Assembly (NCBI RefSeq): GCF_030272615.1
Contig: NC_081410.1
Coordinates: 259,873,533-259,937,532 of the forward strand
Origin: Cryptomeria japonica
Lineage: Eukaryota; Streptophyta; Pinopsida; Cupressales; Cupressaceae
Direction of reading: 5' to 3'
DNA: 64,000 bases
Shown in pieces: positions 22,761 to 33,580 of this stretch. Within the stretch, counting starts at the first letter, position 1; each line of letters begins with the position of its first letter. The translations under genes and the position numbers were made by a program. The notes beneath the pieces are model-generated. The model was given only the letters and a program-made list of their open reading frames with translations, was not told the origin of the DNA and did no database searches.

Positions 22761-24132
22761 TGTTGGCATATGATGAAGCGGTGACAAAGTATGTTGTCAT
22801 TGATGTCAATAAGTGCTCAAGCAGGTACACCGGTATGAAGATTGGAAGTGGTTTTGGTCAACTGGGATGGAGTGGACTAGTGTCGGGGTTCACTAAGTGT
22901 TATTATTGGTTGGTGGTCTCTGTTCAGTTTTAGGGTTTTCGGTATGGCCTGTGCAGTGCAACGAATGGTGTTTTATGAACATTAAGGATAAGGATCAGGA
23001 TGCCATGTCAACTGTGTGCACGCGAAGGATTTCCTTGAGGATTTTGCACGTGGAGATCAAATGCATTAAATGCCTACCTCGGGAATGCATGATTTTATGA
23101 GTGGTGTATGAAGAGTGCATGATGGGTTACCATTTTCCAGATGCGGTGAAGATCAGACAATACAAAGTGACTTGAGATCTGTTTAGATCATTTCATTCTA
23201 TGTAATGTGCTTGGATGGTCAGATTTGGATTGCTTGAAATTGTAAACCTAAAATTTTTAGGGTTTAAGGTTTATGCTACTAACCTAATTATTGTTTATAA
23301 GGTCGATGAGTTTTGATATTGTTCTTGTTGGAAAATGTTGTTTTTGTGTTTGCATGTTGAGATACTTGCAAAACTAGAGTGTGGAACATGCAGAGGGTGA
23401 TTGCAGAGGAGAGGAGCTAAAAAGGATCTGCCTTAGCAAGTAGTGCTGTTATTAGCTCAAAGCTTTACCTATTGACTTCTAACCATTTTAACAGAAGGAA
23501 AATCCCTTGACCAGGTAGCTTTAAAAGGCTTGTTGTAAATCCTCTAACCAGGTGACTTAAGTTCATTGAGTTCTTTAAATCCTCTAGTGAGGTAACCTTT
23601 AACAGGGTTTATAGCCATCCCTTAACCGGGTGATCTTTAACAGGATCAGTTCCTAACAGAACCTTATTGTAAAGTCTTTAACTGGACTAGGCTCCTAACA
23701 GAGTGAGCTTCAAAAGAGTTCAAAAATAAGCTTGTGGGTATTCATCCCCATTGGTTTTTCCCATTTGGGTTTCCACGTGAAAAATCTGTGTCATGAGTTG
23801 TGCATTTTTCATGTGATGATTGAGTATTCTTTGTTTAGGTGAATATGCATATAGAGCTAATGGTTATGGTATTACTGATACAACACATGCATGAGTGAAT
23901 TGGTGAAGTAGTTATCAAGTGTTGAATGTTATTTGAAGTATTCAGTTTTACTGGTTTAGCTATTTGCAGTGTTACTATGTTTAACCGGTATTGCCATGGT
24001 TAAGTTCAGTAATGAAGACAACCGGTTAACATTGTTTTAACTTGAAAAGTTTAGGAGAAGTTTTTCTCTGTACTGATTCACCCCCCCCTCTCATTACTAG
24101 TTAGGGTATCATTTGTTCATCATTATTCATCA
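22761..24132 (+). repeat. Elem-5 5' LTR
   Basis: TGTTGGCA...ttcatca, matching 31100-32482. It has the 'cttgtgggtattcatcccca' block near 23732 and the poly-C stretch near 24081 before its end. Confidence 0.95.
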
Positions 24133-24134
24133 AT

Positions 24135-24146
24135 TGGTATCAGAGC
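24135..24146 (+). other. Elem-5 primer binding site (initiator tRNA-Met)
   Basis: tggtatcagagc, a perfect match to the standard plant Met-initiator site, two bases after the LTR. Confidence 0.93.
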
Positions 24147-24203
24147 GACTCCAGGTCCTCGGTAATATAAGCTTAATCGCTTGAGGTAAAAGATCCTACT
24201 TTA

Positions 24204-24417
24204 ATGATGAAGAGGAAAGGTCCTAAGTTCAATAGGGATAACTTCCAAGTATGGAAGGACAAAATGTAGATTTATATCAAGAGTTTGGGTGCTCAACACT
24301 AGAGCTATGTTGAGAATGTCTATGTAATCCCCACTGGAACTCTAACCGATGATCAGAAAAGACAGATTCAAGAAAATGGTCAAGTCATGGAAACCCTTTT
24401 TAATAGTATGAGCGTGT
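24204..24417 (+). repeat. Elem-5 gag start, copy 1
   Basis: It begins atgatgaagaggaaaggtcc like the true gag start at 26649. It carries the same two TAG stops and ends at 'gcgtgtgatgttgt', where the sequence jumps to the captured segment. Further copies lie at 25928-26114 and 26162-26371. Confidence 0.9.
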
Positions 24418-25117
24418 GATGTTGTCAAATGAGTTCATGAAAGATGATGACTTTATTAAGTCAAATGAACTTAAAAGTTTTTTGACAAGGTTGAAACAAA
24501 ATCAATTAAAACAAAATTTGATCATAGAGGAAGCAAATGAAGAAAATAAAGAGGAGATCATCAAGGCACTTCAGGAATATGATCCTGACAGGGAGGAAAT
24601 ATCTATGGAACAGGCAAGACAATTGATAAAGAGTACTGGTATGATTATGATGCCTGACTAGGATATCCAGTCTATTTTTATTATTGATCAGATTAGGAAG
24701 CAAAAGGACCCAATGTTTAGAACTAAATTCGAAATTGGAGATGTAATAAGAGGATCAGGATTTAATCCTAAGTCAAAGACACTTGCTGCTTGGTCTTTGG
24801 CCCCTTCCACTCAAAAGCCCCACCTTCTAAATATCCAAGTAGAAAAGAAAGCTGATAGAATGATTTGGAACTTGCAAAACACAACTGACATGGAGATTGC
24901 CTCATTTTTTACTCAAGTTTCTTTCATGAATTTATCAAAACCAGAGGATTTGTCAAGAAGATACATAGAAACATATACCCAATTGATTGCATTGTCTAAA
25001 AAATATGAAGACCAAAAGAAGAAGGAGGAGCTGACATTAAAAATATCCGTGACCACAGTAGAGCCTAGGGGCAAAATTTTTATGGAGAATGTTCAACCAT
25101 TCCCATTTAAGAAGGGC
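24418..25117 (+). pseudogene. Captured ORF fragment of unknown origin inside Elem-5
   Basis: One frame reads through from 24418 to about 25135 with a single TAG at 24659. The fragment is acidic and helical at first (runs of Glu, Lys and Asn), then has a segment with WSLAPST, DRMIWNLQN and FFTQVSFMNL. I do not recognise it. It ends where a LINE-derived frame begins. It is absent from Elem-4, so it is foreign to this copia family. It could come from another retroelement's gag-like ORF or from a host gene. Confidence 0.6.
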
Positions 25118-25920
25118 GAGAATCTTGTACCATAAATACCCTAAAGAAGACAACCCTATCCAAATATATAGAGAAAACATTCCGCCCAGAGGCTCTCACA
25201 TATGGAACTTTATGCTGGAATGCAGAAATATTATCACAGATAAACTCACATGGAACCTAGGGTTAGGGGAAGATGCCTTGTTTTGGTTAGACTCTTGGGG
25301 AGGGTATAAGGTGATTGATAAAATCCATGAGTTTGGACCTACAAGAGCACTCCTAGAATCAAACAGAGGGAAATTGATTGGGAACTACATTTCCCCCTCA
25401 GAGGATGGAGCGGGGTGGAAATTGATAGTGAAAGAAAATGAGGATATCCCTGTAAGGGATAAAGATAAACTCATGGCAATCTTAAAAGATAAGAATATTT
25501 CCTTTAGTATAGGCAAGGATAGGCTTGTGTGGGATGGATCCAAGAATGGAGAATACAACTCCAAGGATGGGTATAATCACATCACTAAAGCTCAACTTAG
25601 ACCCAAGATGAAGCTACCTCTGAAACTTTGCTGGGACAGATACTGCCTACCCAAGGATGGAGTCTTCACATGGCTTGCTCTCCAGAATAAGCTCTTGACT
25701 GCTGAAAAATTTAGAAGGATGGGGTATGAGGGACCTAGTAGATGCCCTCTATGTGAAAATGATGAAGAGGACACAAATCACCTCCTCCTTAATTGCAACT
25801 ATGGAAACAAATGTTGGGTGTGGTTTACCCAGAAACTAGGCTGGTCCTCTGTCTTTCCTCAAAACTATTTTAGGAATGCTCAAAGCCTGGCCCATCCTAA
25901 GAAGAGGTTGTCTATTTGAA
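25118..25920 (+). pseudogene. Captured C-terminal fragment of a LINE (L1-type) reverse transcriptase
   Basis: The frame starting near RILYHKYPKED continues to a TGA at 25917. It has the marks of the zf-RVT region found after the RT of plant L1-type elements: GSHIWNFML, WNLGLGEDALFWLDSWGG, then VFTWLALQNKLLTAEKF, and a zinc site RCPLCEN ... NHLLLNC (C-P-L-C at about 25744-25755, then H and C near 25778-25797). There is no RT core upstream, so only the 3' part of a LINE ORF2 was taken. It overlaps the upstream fragment in another frame, so the two pieces were joined out of frame. Confidence 0.85.
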
Positions 25921-26371
25921 GGCTTATGGATAACTTCAAAGTATGGAAGGACAAAATGTAGATTTATATCAAGAGTTTGGGTGCTCAACACTAGAGCTAT
26001 GTTGAGAATGTCTATGTAATCCCCACTGAAACTCTAACCGATGATTAGAAAAGACAGATTCAAGAAAATGGTCAAGTCATGGAAACCCTTTTTATTAGGA
26101 TGAGCGTGTGATGTTGTAGATTTATATCAAGAGTTTGGGTGCTCAACACTAGAGCTATGTTGATGAAAGGTCCTAAGTTCAATATGGATAACTTCAAAGT
26201 ATGGAAGGACAAAATGTAGATTTATATCAAGAGTTTGGGTGCTCAACACTAGAGCTATGTTGAGAATGTCTATGTAATCCCCACTGGCACTCTAACTGAT
26301 GATCAGAAAAGACAGATTCAAGAAAATGGTCAAGTCATGGAAACCCTTTTTAATAGTATGAGCATGTGATG
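25921..26371 (+). repeat. Elem-5 gag start, copies 2 and 3 with a 46-base partial copy between
   Basis: Copy 2 (25928-26114) starts inside the gag start and ends at gatgttgta. A partial copy (26115-26162) runs from 'gatttatatcaagag' to 'agctatgttga'. Copy 3 (26162-26371) again runs from the gag start to gatgttgta. All copies keep both TAG stops of copy 1, so these predate the duplication. Confidence 0.88.
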
Positions 26372-26648
26372 TTGTATTTGAAGTATTTAGTTTTACTGGT
26401 TTAGCTATTTGAAGTGTTACTATGTTTAACCGGTATTGCCATCGTTAAGTTCAGTAATGAAGACAACCGGTTAACATTGTTTTAACTTGAAAAGTTTAGG
26501 AGAAGTTTTTCTCTGTATTGATTCACCCCCCCCTCTCATTACTAGTTAGGGTATCATTTGTTCATCATTATTCATCAATTGGTATCAGAGCGACTCCAGG
26601 TCCTCGGTAATATAAGCTTAATCGCTTGAGGCAAAAGATCCTACTTTA
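26372..26648 (+). repeat. Second copy of the Elem-5 LTR end and primer site
   Basis: The sequence repeats 23933-24203, including the poly-C run, the LTR end ttcatca and a complete tggtatcagagc (near 26579-26590). It places an internal primer site directly before the continuous gag frame. Confidence 0.92.
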
Positions 26649-28064
26649 ATGATGAAGAGGAAAGGTCCTAAGTTCAATAGGGATAACTTCAAAGTATGGA
26701 AGGACAAAATGTAGATTTATATCAAGAGTTTGGGTGCTCAACACTAGAGCTATGTTGAGAATGTCTATGTAAACCCCACTGGCACTCTAACCGATGATCA
26801 GAAAAGACAGATTCAAGAAAATGGTCAAGTCATGGAAGCCCTTTTTAGTAGTTTGTTCGATATTGAGTTCATTGATGTACAAGATAAGGACACTCCTAAG
26901 GATGTATAGGACACACTCGAAACCATTTATGGCGGTGATGAGCATGTCAAGCAAGCTAAGGAAGAAAGCCTTAGAGGAAAATTTGAAGACATGAGGATGG
27001 TTGAAGGTGAGACCATTCAACAATATGGCATAAGGATGAAGACCATGGTTGGAGATATCAAGAACACTGGTGGAACAATTGTTGATGCCACCATTGTCAG
27101 TAAATTTATAAGATCATTATTACCGATCTATGCAATTAGAGTTGCTGCTATTCAGGAGTTAAGATCTATCGACAAAACCAAGGTATCCTTAGACTCTATC
27201 ATTGCAAAGTTGACTGCATATGAGTTGAATAGCTATGATGACAGTGTTCAGAAGACTGAGTTAGCCTTTAGAGAATCTGATGCACCAACCAGAAAAGGAA
27301 AAGAAGTAAGCACCAACTATGAATCTAGGCTAAACAAAGACATCGATGATGAGGAGATTCTAATGGAGTTTGAAGCTCTTCTTGCCAAGAGACTTCCAAA
27401 AGGCACCAGAAAATATAGAGGTAATCTTCCTCTAAAATGTTTTTCTTGCAATAAGAAAGGACATATAGATGTTAATTGTCCTAGCAATGACAATAAGGAT
27501 AAACTGGAAAGGTTTAGAAAGTATAAAGGAGGAGGTAGGAAAAATTGTCTTGTTGTAGTGGATGAAGGTGTTACCAATGAAGAATCTGAGGATGAAGAGA
27601 ATGGGGACATAGTGTTTGTAGCTTTAAAGGAAGAGGTGTTTGATCAGAAAGCCCTTGTCTCTCCCATTGACAACTCTAATGAGTGGATCATTGATAGCGG
27701 GTGTTCTCACCACATGACTAGTGACTGGAGAAAGTTTCTGTCTCTAGAAGAATATGATGGAGGTGTTGTTCAGTTTGGCAATTATGCACCTTGCATGGTG
27801 AAAGGAAAAGGATCCATCTCACTGAATGGAAAAAGTAGTGAAAATGATGTCTACTGGGTGGAAGGCCTTAAGCACAACCATTTGAGTGTTTCTCAGCTGA
27901 ACGACAAAGGACTCATTCTAGAGTTCAAAGGTGGAGTCTGCAGAATAATTGGAAAGAGTGGTGAACTTATTGCCATCGGTAAGCAAGCCAGAGGAAGCCT
28001 ATTTTAGCTAAATGCCAATATTAGTTAGTGCTTGATGGTGAAGTTTGATGACAATTGGATATGA
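26649..28064 (+). pseudogene. Elem-5 gag-protease (copia)
   Basis: One frame from the ATG at 26649 (KFNRDNFKVWKDKM) through the UBN2-type gag core (LRGKFEDMRM) and one CCHC knuckle, CFSCNKKGHIDVNC, near 27438-27480. The protease motif WIIDSGCSHHMT is near 27684-27719, followed by MVKGKG and VYWVEGLKHN. Stops: TAG at 26712 and 26745, TAG near 26907 (a Trp site in Elem-4, TGG), TAG at about 28005, and TGA at 28062 in the W of the copia motif before HRR. Elem-4 has the same TGA. The long stretch 26991-28007 is open. Confidence 0.9.
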
Positions 28065-28950
28065 CATAGGAGACTTTGTCATATGAATTTTGATAATATT
28101 GTAAAGGTGAGTAAGATCAAGGCAGTAAGAGGATTGCCTTTGTTGAACAAATTGGAGAATGCTTTATGCAGAGAATGTCAACTTGGGAAGATGTCTTCCT
28201 CAACTTTCAAAGGTAAGTCTTTTTCAGTAGAGAACTTGATTTTGTGCACACCGATCTGTGTGGTCCTATGAAAACAAGAAGTATTCAGGGAGATCGATAT
28301 TTCATGATTCTTACTAATGATTTCTTAAGAATGATGTAGGTCACATTCTTGAAAGACAAGTCTGAGGAGTTTGGAAAGTTCAAAGCCTTTAGAGCATTGG
28401 TTGAAAAGGAGAGTGATAGAAGAATAAAGTGTCTTAGAACCGATCAAGGAGGTGAATTTGCTTCTGATGAATTCAACAAGTAATATGAAGAGATCAGTAT
28501 CAAGAGGTAGTTGTCTGCCCCAAGGACACCACAACAAAATGTCATAGTAGAAAGGAATAACAGGACTGTAGTTGAAGTGGCCAAAACAATGCTGATCCAA
28601 GGAAAGGTTGCTCATACTTTTTGGAGAGAAGCGGTGAGCACTACAGTCTATACTATGAACTGGGTACTCATCAAGAAAGGTAAAGATGAAACCCCTTATG
28701 AGTATTGGATCGGGAAGACTCCCATAGTGAGTTAATTTAAAGTATTTGGTAGTAAGTGTTACATCAAGAGAGGTGAGCATCTAAGCCAATTTGATGCTAA
28801 ATGTGATGAAGAAATATTTCTAGGATATTCCACTAACAGTAAAGCTCTCAAATGCTACAACAATAGGAATCAAAAAATTGTTGAGAGTATCAATGTCAGG
28901 GTTGATGAATCCCCTGAGAAACCTGAGGAAACCTGCAATGAGCAAGTAGA
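28065..28950 (+). pseudogene. Elem-5 integrase (copia)
   Basis: Integrase inserts the cDNA into the host genome. The HHCC zinc site (HRRLCH ... CRECQLGK) spans about 28065-28185. The catalytic core has its first D in the DLCGP region (about 28252, with a small shift after ENL), its second in RTDQGGEF (about 28438) and E in VERNNRT (about 28550). Stops include TAG near 28338 (Trp in Elem-4), TAA near 28482 and TAG near 28508 (Gln in Elem-4). The GKTP and FGSKCYIKR motifs follow. Confidence 0.88.
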
Positions 28951-30080
28951 AGATGAACTAGGTGTAAACTTATGGGAACCGGTTAAGAAAGAAGCAAGCA
29001 AAGACCTAAGTGTTCCTATACTGGTAGAAGCTACAGTAGGTGAAGAAGAAGATGGAGATGAAGGAGAAGAAGGAAAGAAAGCAGAACCAACTAGAGTCAT
29101 TCCTAGATATGTGAAACTACATCATGATCCAAAGCAGATCATAGGAGATAAAGATGCAGGGATAATCACAAGAAGAAAGGTGAAAGAAAACTCTTGCATG
29201 ATTTCTGAATTTGAGCCTAAGACTTCAAGAGAAGCACTTATAAATGAAGACTGGATTAAGGCAATGGAAGAGGAGCTAGACTAGATAGAAAAGAATGCAA
29301 CATGGTCTTTGGTACCCAAACCAGAACACAAGAATCTCATTGGTACCAAATGGGTCTTTAGGAATAAGCTTAATGAAGAAGGCATAGTGGTAAGGAACAA
29401 GGCAAGACTTGTATGCAAGGGAAATGCTCAGGAAGAGGGAGAAGACTATGGAGAAACCTTTGCCCTATTGGCTAGACTAGAAGGTGTCTGAATGCTACTT
29501 GAATTTGTAGCATTCAAGGGATTTAAGGTATATCAGATGGATGTAAAGTCTGCATTCTTGAATGGAATCCTAGAAGAAGAAGTGTATATTGAGCAACCAG
29601 ATGGATTTGCTTTGTCAGAAGATAGTAACATGCTGTGTAGATTACACAAGGCCCTGTATGGATTGAAACATGCACCAAGGGCATGGTATGAACAGTTACA
29701 CTCTCATCTTGTGAAAATAGGATTCCAGAGAACAAGTGAGGAAAACAACATATACCTAAAATCTGAAGGTGATTAGATACTGATCTGTGAAGTGTTTGTA
29801 GATGATATAATCTTTAGAGGAGATGATGAAATGAGTCATGCATTTGCAAATGAAATGAAGAAAGAGTTTGAGATGTCTCTCATTGGAGAGGTAAAGTTCT
29901 TCATTGGTCTACAGATTCAACAGATGAAAGAAGGAATCTTCATTACCCAGTCCAAGTATATCAAACAGGTATTGAAGACCTTTGGCATAGAGGAGAGCAA
30001 ACTGGTTGGAATGCTGATGGTGACCAGTTACAAACTGACTAAGGAGGATGACTCAGTGTTGGTGAATGAGAAAGAGGACT
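28951..30080 (+). pseudogene. Elem-5 reverse transcriptase (copia)
   Basis: RT copies element RNA into DNA. After an acidic linker come NLIGTKWVFRNKL, ARLVCKGNAQEEG and [12 protein letters not shown], with the first catalytic Asp near 29540. Then [15 protein letters not shown], and VFVDDIIF near 29789-29812 with the paired catalytic Asp. Stops: TAG at 29282 (CAG in Elem-4), TGA near 29489 (Arg in Elem-4), TAG near 29774 (AAG in Elem-4) and TGA near 30080 (Arg in Elem-4). Confidence 0.92.
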
Positions 30081-30750
30081 GATCAATGATTGGTAAGCTG
30101 CACTATGTGGTGCACAATAGACCAGACATTTCTCATGTAGTGGGCATAGTAGCTCATTTTCAGAAGAGTCCAAGAGAATCCCACTTGGTAGTGGTAAAGA
30201 GGATTCTTAGATACCTAAAAGGGACTATTGACTATGGATCATGGTATCCATACAATGGCAACTTTGATCTCAAAGTGTTTACTGATGCAGCTTGGGCAGG
30301 TAATGTGGACGACCGGAAGAGCACAACCGGTGGAGCATTCTTCCTTGGTGGAAGACTAGTCTTCTGGATGAGCAAGAAGTAGAGCTATATTTCCTAGTCT
30401 ATAGCTGAAGCGAAATATGTGGCAGCATTTATGAACTACACTTAGGCAATCTGGATGAAGCATGTACTGAATGGCTTCAAAGTGCCTATATATGAACCAA
30501 TGAGTATTTTTTGTGATAATACTAGTGCAATCAATATTTCCAAAAATCTGATATTTCATGCTAGGACAAAGCATATTGAACTCAAGTATCATTTCTTGAG
30601 AGAAAAGGTTCAGAATAAAGAGGTTGTATTAGAACATGTTTCCAGTAAGGAGCAACTAGCATACATATTCACTAAGCCCTTACCGAAGACTACATTTACC
30701 TACTTGAAAGGTGAATTAGGGGTTTTGCCCCTTCATGAAGTAAACTAGAG
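30081..30750 (+). pseudogene. Elem-5 RNase H (copia)
   Basis: RNase H removes the RNA strand during reverse transcription. SMIGKLHYVVHNRPDIS is followed by the RNase H start VFTDAAWAGNVDDRKST near 30277-30325, then the second Asp in SIFCDNTSAI and the end motif FTKPLPK. Three TAG stops (30380, 30395, 30443) match Gln codons in Elem-4. The ORF ends LPLHEVN at 30748. Confidence 0.92.
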
Positions 30751-31099
30751 TTGTGTGCTCCACATCAATCAGGTACTACTGTGACAAATATTATAGGGTT
30801 GATGTGTTCAAGGATGCTACTCCACAGGGGGAGCAACATAGTGGAGCTTAGAAGCTTGTGCCTCCACTTTGGCATTATTGTCAAAGGGGGAGAAGACATA
30901 TGAAGGAGAAGATATTTGATATATGGGGAAGAAGATATCTGATGATGAAGATATATGGCAGAGTACACACTAACCAATATAGATGGTGGTGGTTGTGATC
31001 TTTGAACTGGTATATGACAACCGTTATATGTTATTGAGCATGGTGCAGACACTGAGCAATAATACACTGAGTATTGCCATCAATGCCAAAGGGGGAGAT
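30751..31099 (+). other. Elem-5 3' untranslated region and polypurine tract
   Basis: About 340 bases with no ORF. The purine tract aaagggggagat at 31088-31099 abuts the 3' LTR; the related phrase 'tcaaagggggagaag' near 30883 also occurs at the same place in Elem-4. Confidence 0.8.
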
Positions 31100-32482
31100 T
31101 GTTGGCATATGATGAAGCAGTGACAAAGTATGTTGTCATTGCTGTCAATAAGTGCTCAAGCAGGTACACTAGTATGCACCGGTATGAAGATTGGAAGTGA
31201 TTTTGGTCAACCGAGATGGAGTGGATTGGTGTCGGGGTTCACTAATTGTTATTACCAGTTGGTAGTCTCTGTTCAGTTTTAGGGTTTTTGGTATGGCCTG
31301 TGTGGTGCAACCGATGGTGTTTTGTGAACGTTAAGGATAAGGATCAGGATGCCATGTCATCTGTGTGCACGTGAAGGATTTCCTTAAGGATTTTGCATGT
31401 GGAGATCGAATGCATTGAATGCCTACCTTGAGAATGCATGATTTTCTAAGTGGTGTATGAAGAGGACGTGATGGGTTACCATTTTCCAGATGTGAAGATC
31501 GGACGATGCAGAGTGACTTGAGATCTGTTTAGATCATTTCATTTTATGTAATGTGTTTGGATGGTTAGATTTGGACCACTTGAAATTATAAACCTAAAAT
31601 GTTTAGGGTTTAGGGTTTATGCTACCGACCTAATTGTTGTCTATAAGGTTGATGAGTTTTGATATTGTTGTTGTTGGCAAATGTTGTTTTTGTGTCTGCA
31701 TGTTGAGATACTTGCCAAACCAAAGTGTGGAACCTGCAGAGTGTGATTGCAGAGGAGAGGAGCTAAAAAGGATCTGCCTTAGCGAGTAGTGCTGTTATCA
31801 GATCAAATCTTTACTTGTTGACTTCTAACCGTTTCAACAGAAGGAAAATCTCTTGACCAGGTAGCTTTAATAGGCTTGTTGTAAATACTCTAACTAGGTG
31901 ACTCAATTTCATTGAGTTCTTTAAATCCTCTAGTGAGGTAACCTTTAACAGGGTTTATAGCCATCCCTTAACCGGGTGATCTTTAACAAGATCGGATCCT
32001 AACAAAACCTTATTGTAAAGTCTTTAACCGGACTAGGCTCCTAACAGAGCGAGCTTCAAAAGAGTTCAAAAACAATCTTGTGGGTATTCATCCCCACCGT
32101 GGTTTTTCCCATTTGGGTTTCCACATGAAAAATCTATGTGTCATGAGTTGTGCATTTTTCATGTGATGATTGAGTATTCTTTGTTTAGGTGAATATGCAT
32201 ACAGAGCTAATGGTTATGGTATTACTGATACACCACATGAATGAGTATATTGGTGAAGTAGTTATCAAGTGTTGAATGTTATTTGAAGTATTCGATTTTA
32301 TTGGTTTAGCTATCTGAAGTCTTACTGTGTTTAACTGGTATTGCCATGGTTAAGTTCAGTAATGAAGACAACTGATTAGCATTGTTTTAACTTGAAAAGT
32401 TTAGGAGAAGTTTTTGTCTGTATTGATTCACCCCCCCCTCTAAGTACTAGTTAGGGTATCATTTGTTCATCATTATTCATCA
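31100..32482 (+). repeat. Elem-5 3' LTR
   Basis: TGTTGGCA...ttcatca, aligned with 22761-24132, followed by GGTAA. Confidence 0.95.
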
Positions 32483-32487
32483 GGTAA
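32483..32487. repeat. Target site duplication of Elem-5, right copy
   Basis: GGTAA, identical to 22756-22760. Confidence 0.95.
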
Positions 32488-33580
32488 AAGGAAAGGGAAT
32501 CATTTCTCTTAATGGAAAGAGCAATGCAAATGATGTCTATTGGGTTGAAGGACTAAAGTACAATCTATTGAGTGTAGCTCAACTAAATGACAAAGGTTAT
32601 CCATTGGAATTTAAGAATGGAATGTGCAAAATCTATGGGAGAAAAGGTGAACTGATTGCAATTGACAAGCAAACAAAAGATAACCTATTTCACCTGAATC
32701 CTAAAGTCAAAAACTATTTAATTGCTAAAGTAGATGATAGTTGGCTTTGACATCGAAGATTTTCTCATATAAATTTTGATAACATTGTCAAAGTCAGTAA
32801 GAGGTTTGCCTCAGTTGGACAAACCAGTGAATGCTTTGTGTAAGGAATGTCAGTTAGGGAAGTTGACATCCTCAACTTTTAAGAGCAAATCTTTTTCTGT
32901 AGAAGATTTGTTAGATTTGGTTCATATAGACCTTTGTGGACCAATAAGGACTAAAATTATTCAAGGTGATAGATATTTTATGATCTTCACTGATAATTGC
33001 TCAAGAATGATGTGGGTCACATTCTTGAAGGAAAAAACATAAGCCTTTAGTAAGTTTAAGGCATTCAAGGCCCTAGATGAAAAGGAAAGTGGTAAGAAGA
33101 TAAAGTGTCTGAGGACTGATCAAGGAGGTGAATTTACTTTAGAGGAATTCACTAGATATTGTGAAGACAATGGAATTAAGAGGCAACTTTCTACACCTAG
33201 GACACCACAATAGAATGGTATTGTAGAGAGAAACAACCGACCAGTTGTTGAAGTAACTAGAATGATGCTAATACAAGGATGTGTAGCAAAACATTTCTTG
33301 AGATAAGCTGTCAGCACAACTGTATACACTATGAACCGGATATTGGTAAAGAGAGGTAAGGATAAAAATCCTTATGAATACTGGTATGGTAGATCACCTA
33401 ATGTCAATTATTTTAATATTTTTGGCAGTAAATGTTTTATCAAGAGAGGTGAGTATGCTAGTAAGTTTGATGCTAAGAGTGATGAAGACATATTTCTTAG
33501 TTACTCCACCAAGAGTAAGGCCTACAAATGTTACAACAATCAAACAATAAGAATCATTGAAAGTGTTGATGTCTGAGTGG
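32488..33580 (+). pseudogene. Elem-4 protease end and integrase (copia)
   Basis: The frame resumes after Elem-5 with KGKGIISLNGKS and VYWVEGLKYN. The HHCC zinc site spans about 32751-32870, with a frameshift or small deletion near 32800 after KVSK. Catalytic D lies in HIDLCGP near 32925, D in RTDQGGEF near 33116 and E in VERNNRP near 33223. Stops: TGA at 32748 (shared with Elem-5), TAA near 33040, TAG near 33211, TAA near 33304, TGA near 33574. Confidence 0.9.

Larger units (their letters stand above)
22761..32482 (+). mobile_element. Elem-5: Ty1/copia retrotransposon with rearranged leader and captured DNA, nested in Elem-4
   Basis: It is 9,722 bases with LTRs at 22761-24132 and 31100-32482 and a perfect GGTAA duplication. 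By eye the LTRs are about 92-93% identical, with a 10-base indel near their start. The leader has repeated gag starts and a second copy of the LTR end plus primer site (24133-26650). It also holds a 1.5-kb foreign segment. Gag, protease, integrase, RT and RNase H follow in copia order at 26649-30750. Stops and the foreign DNA show it is dead in its present form. Confidence 0.95.
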
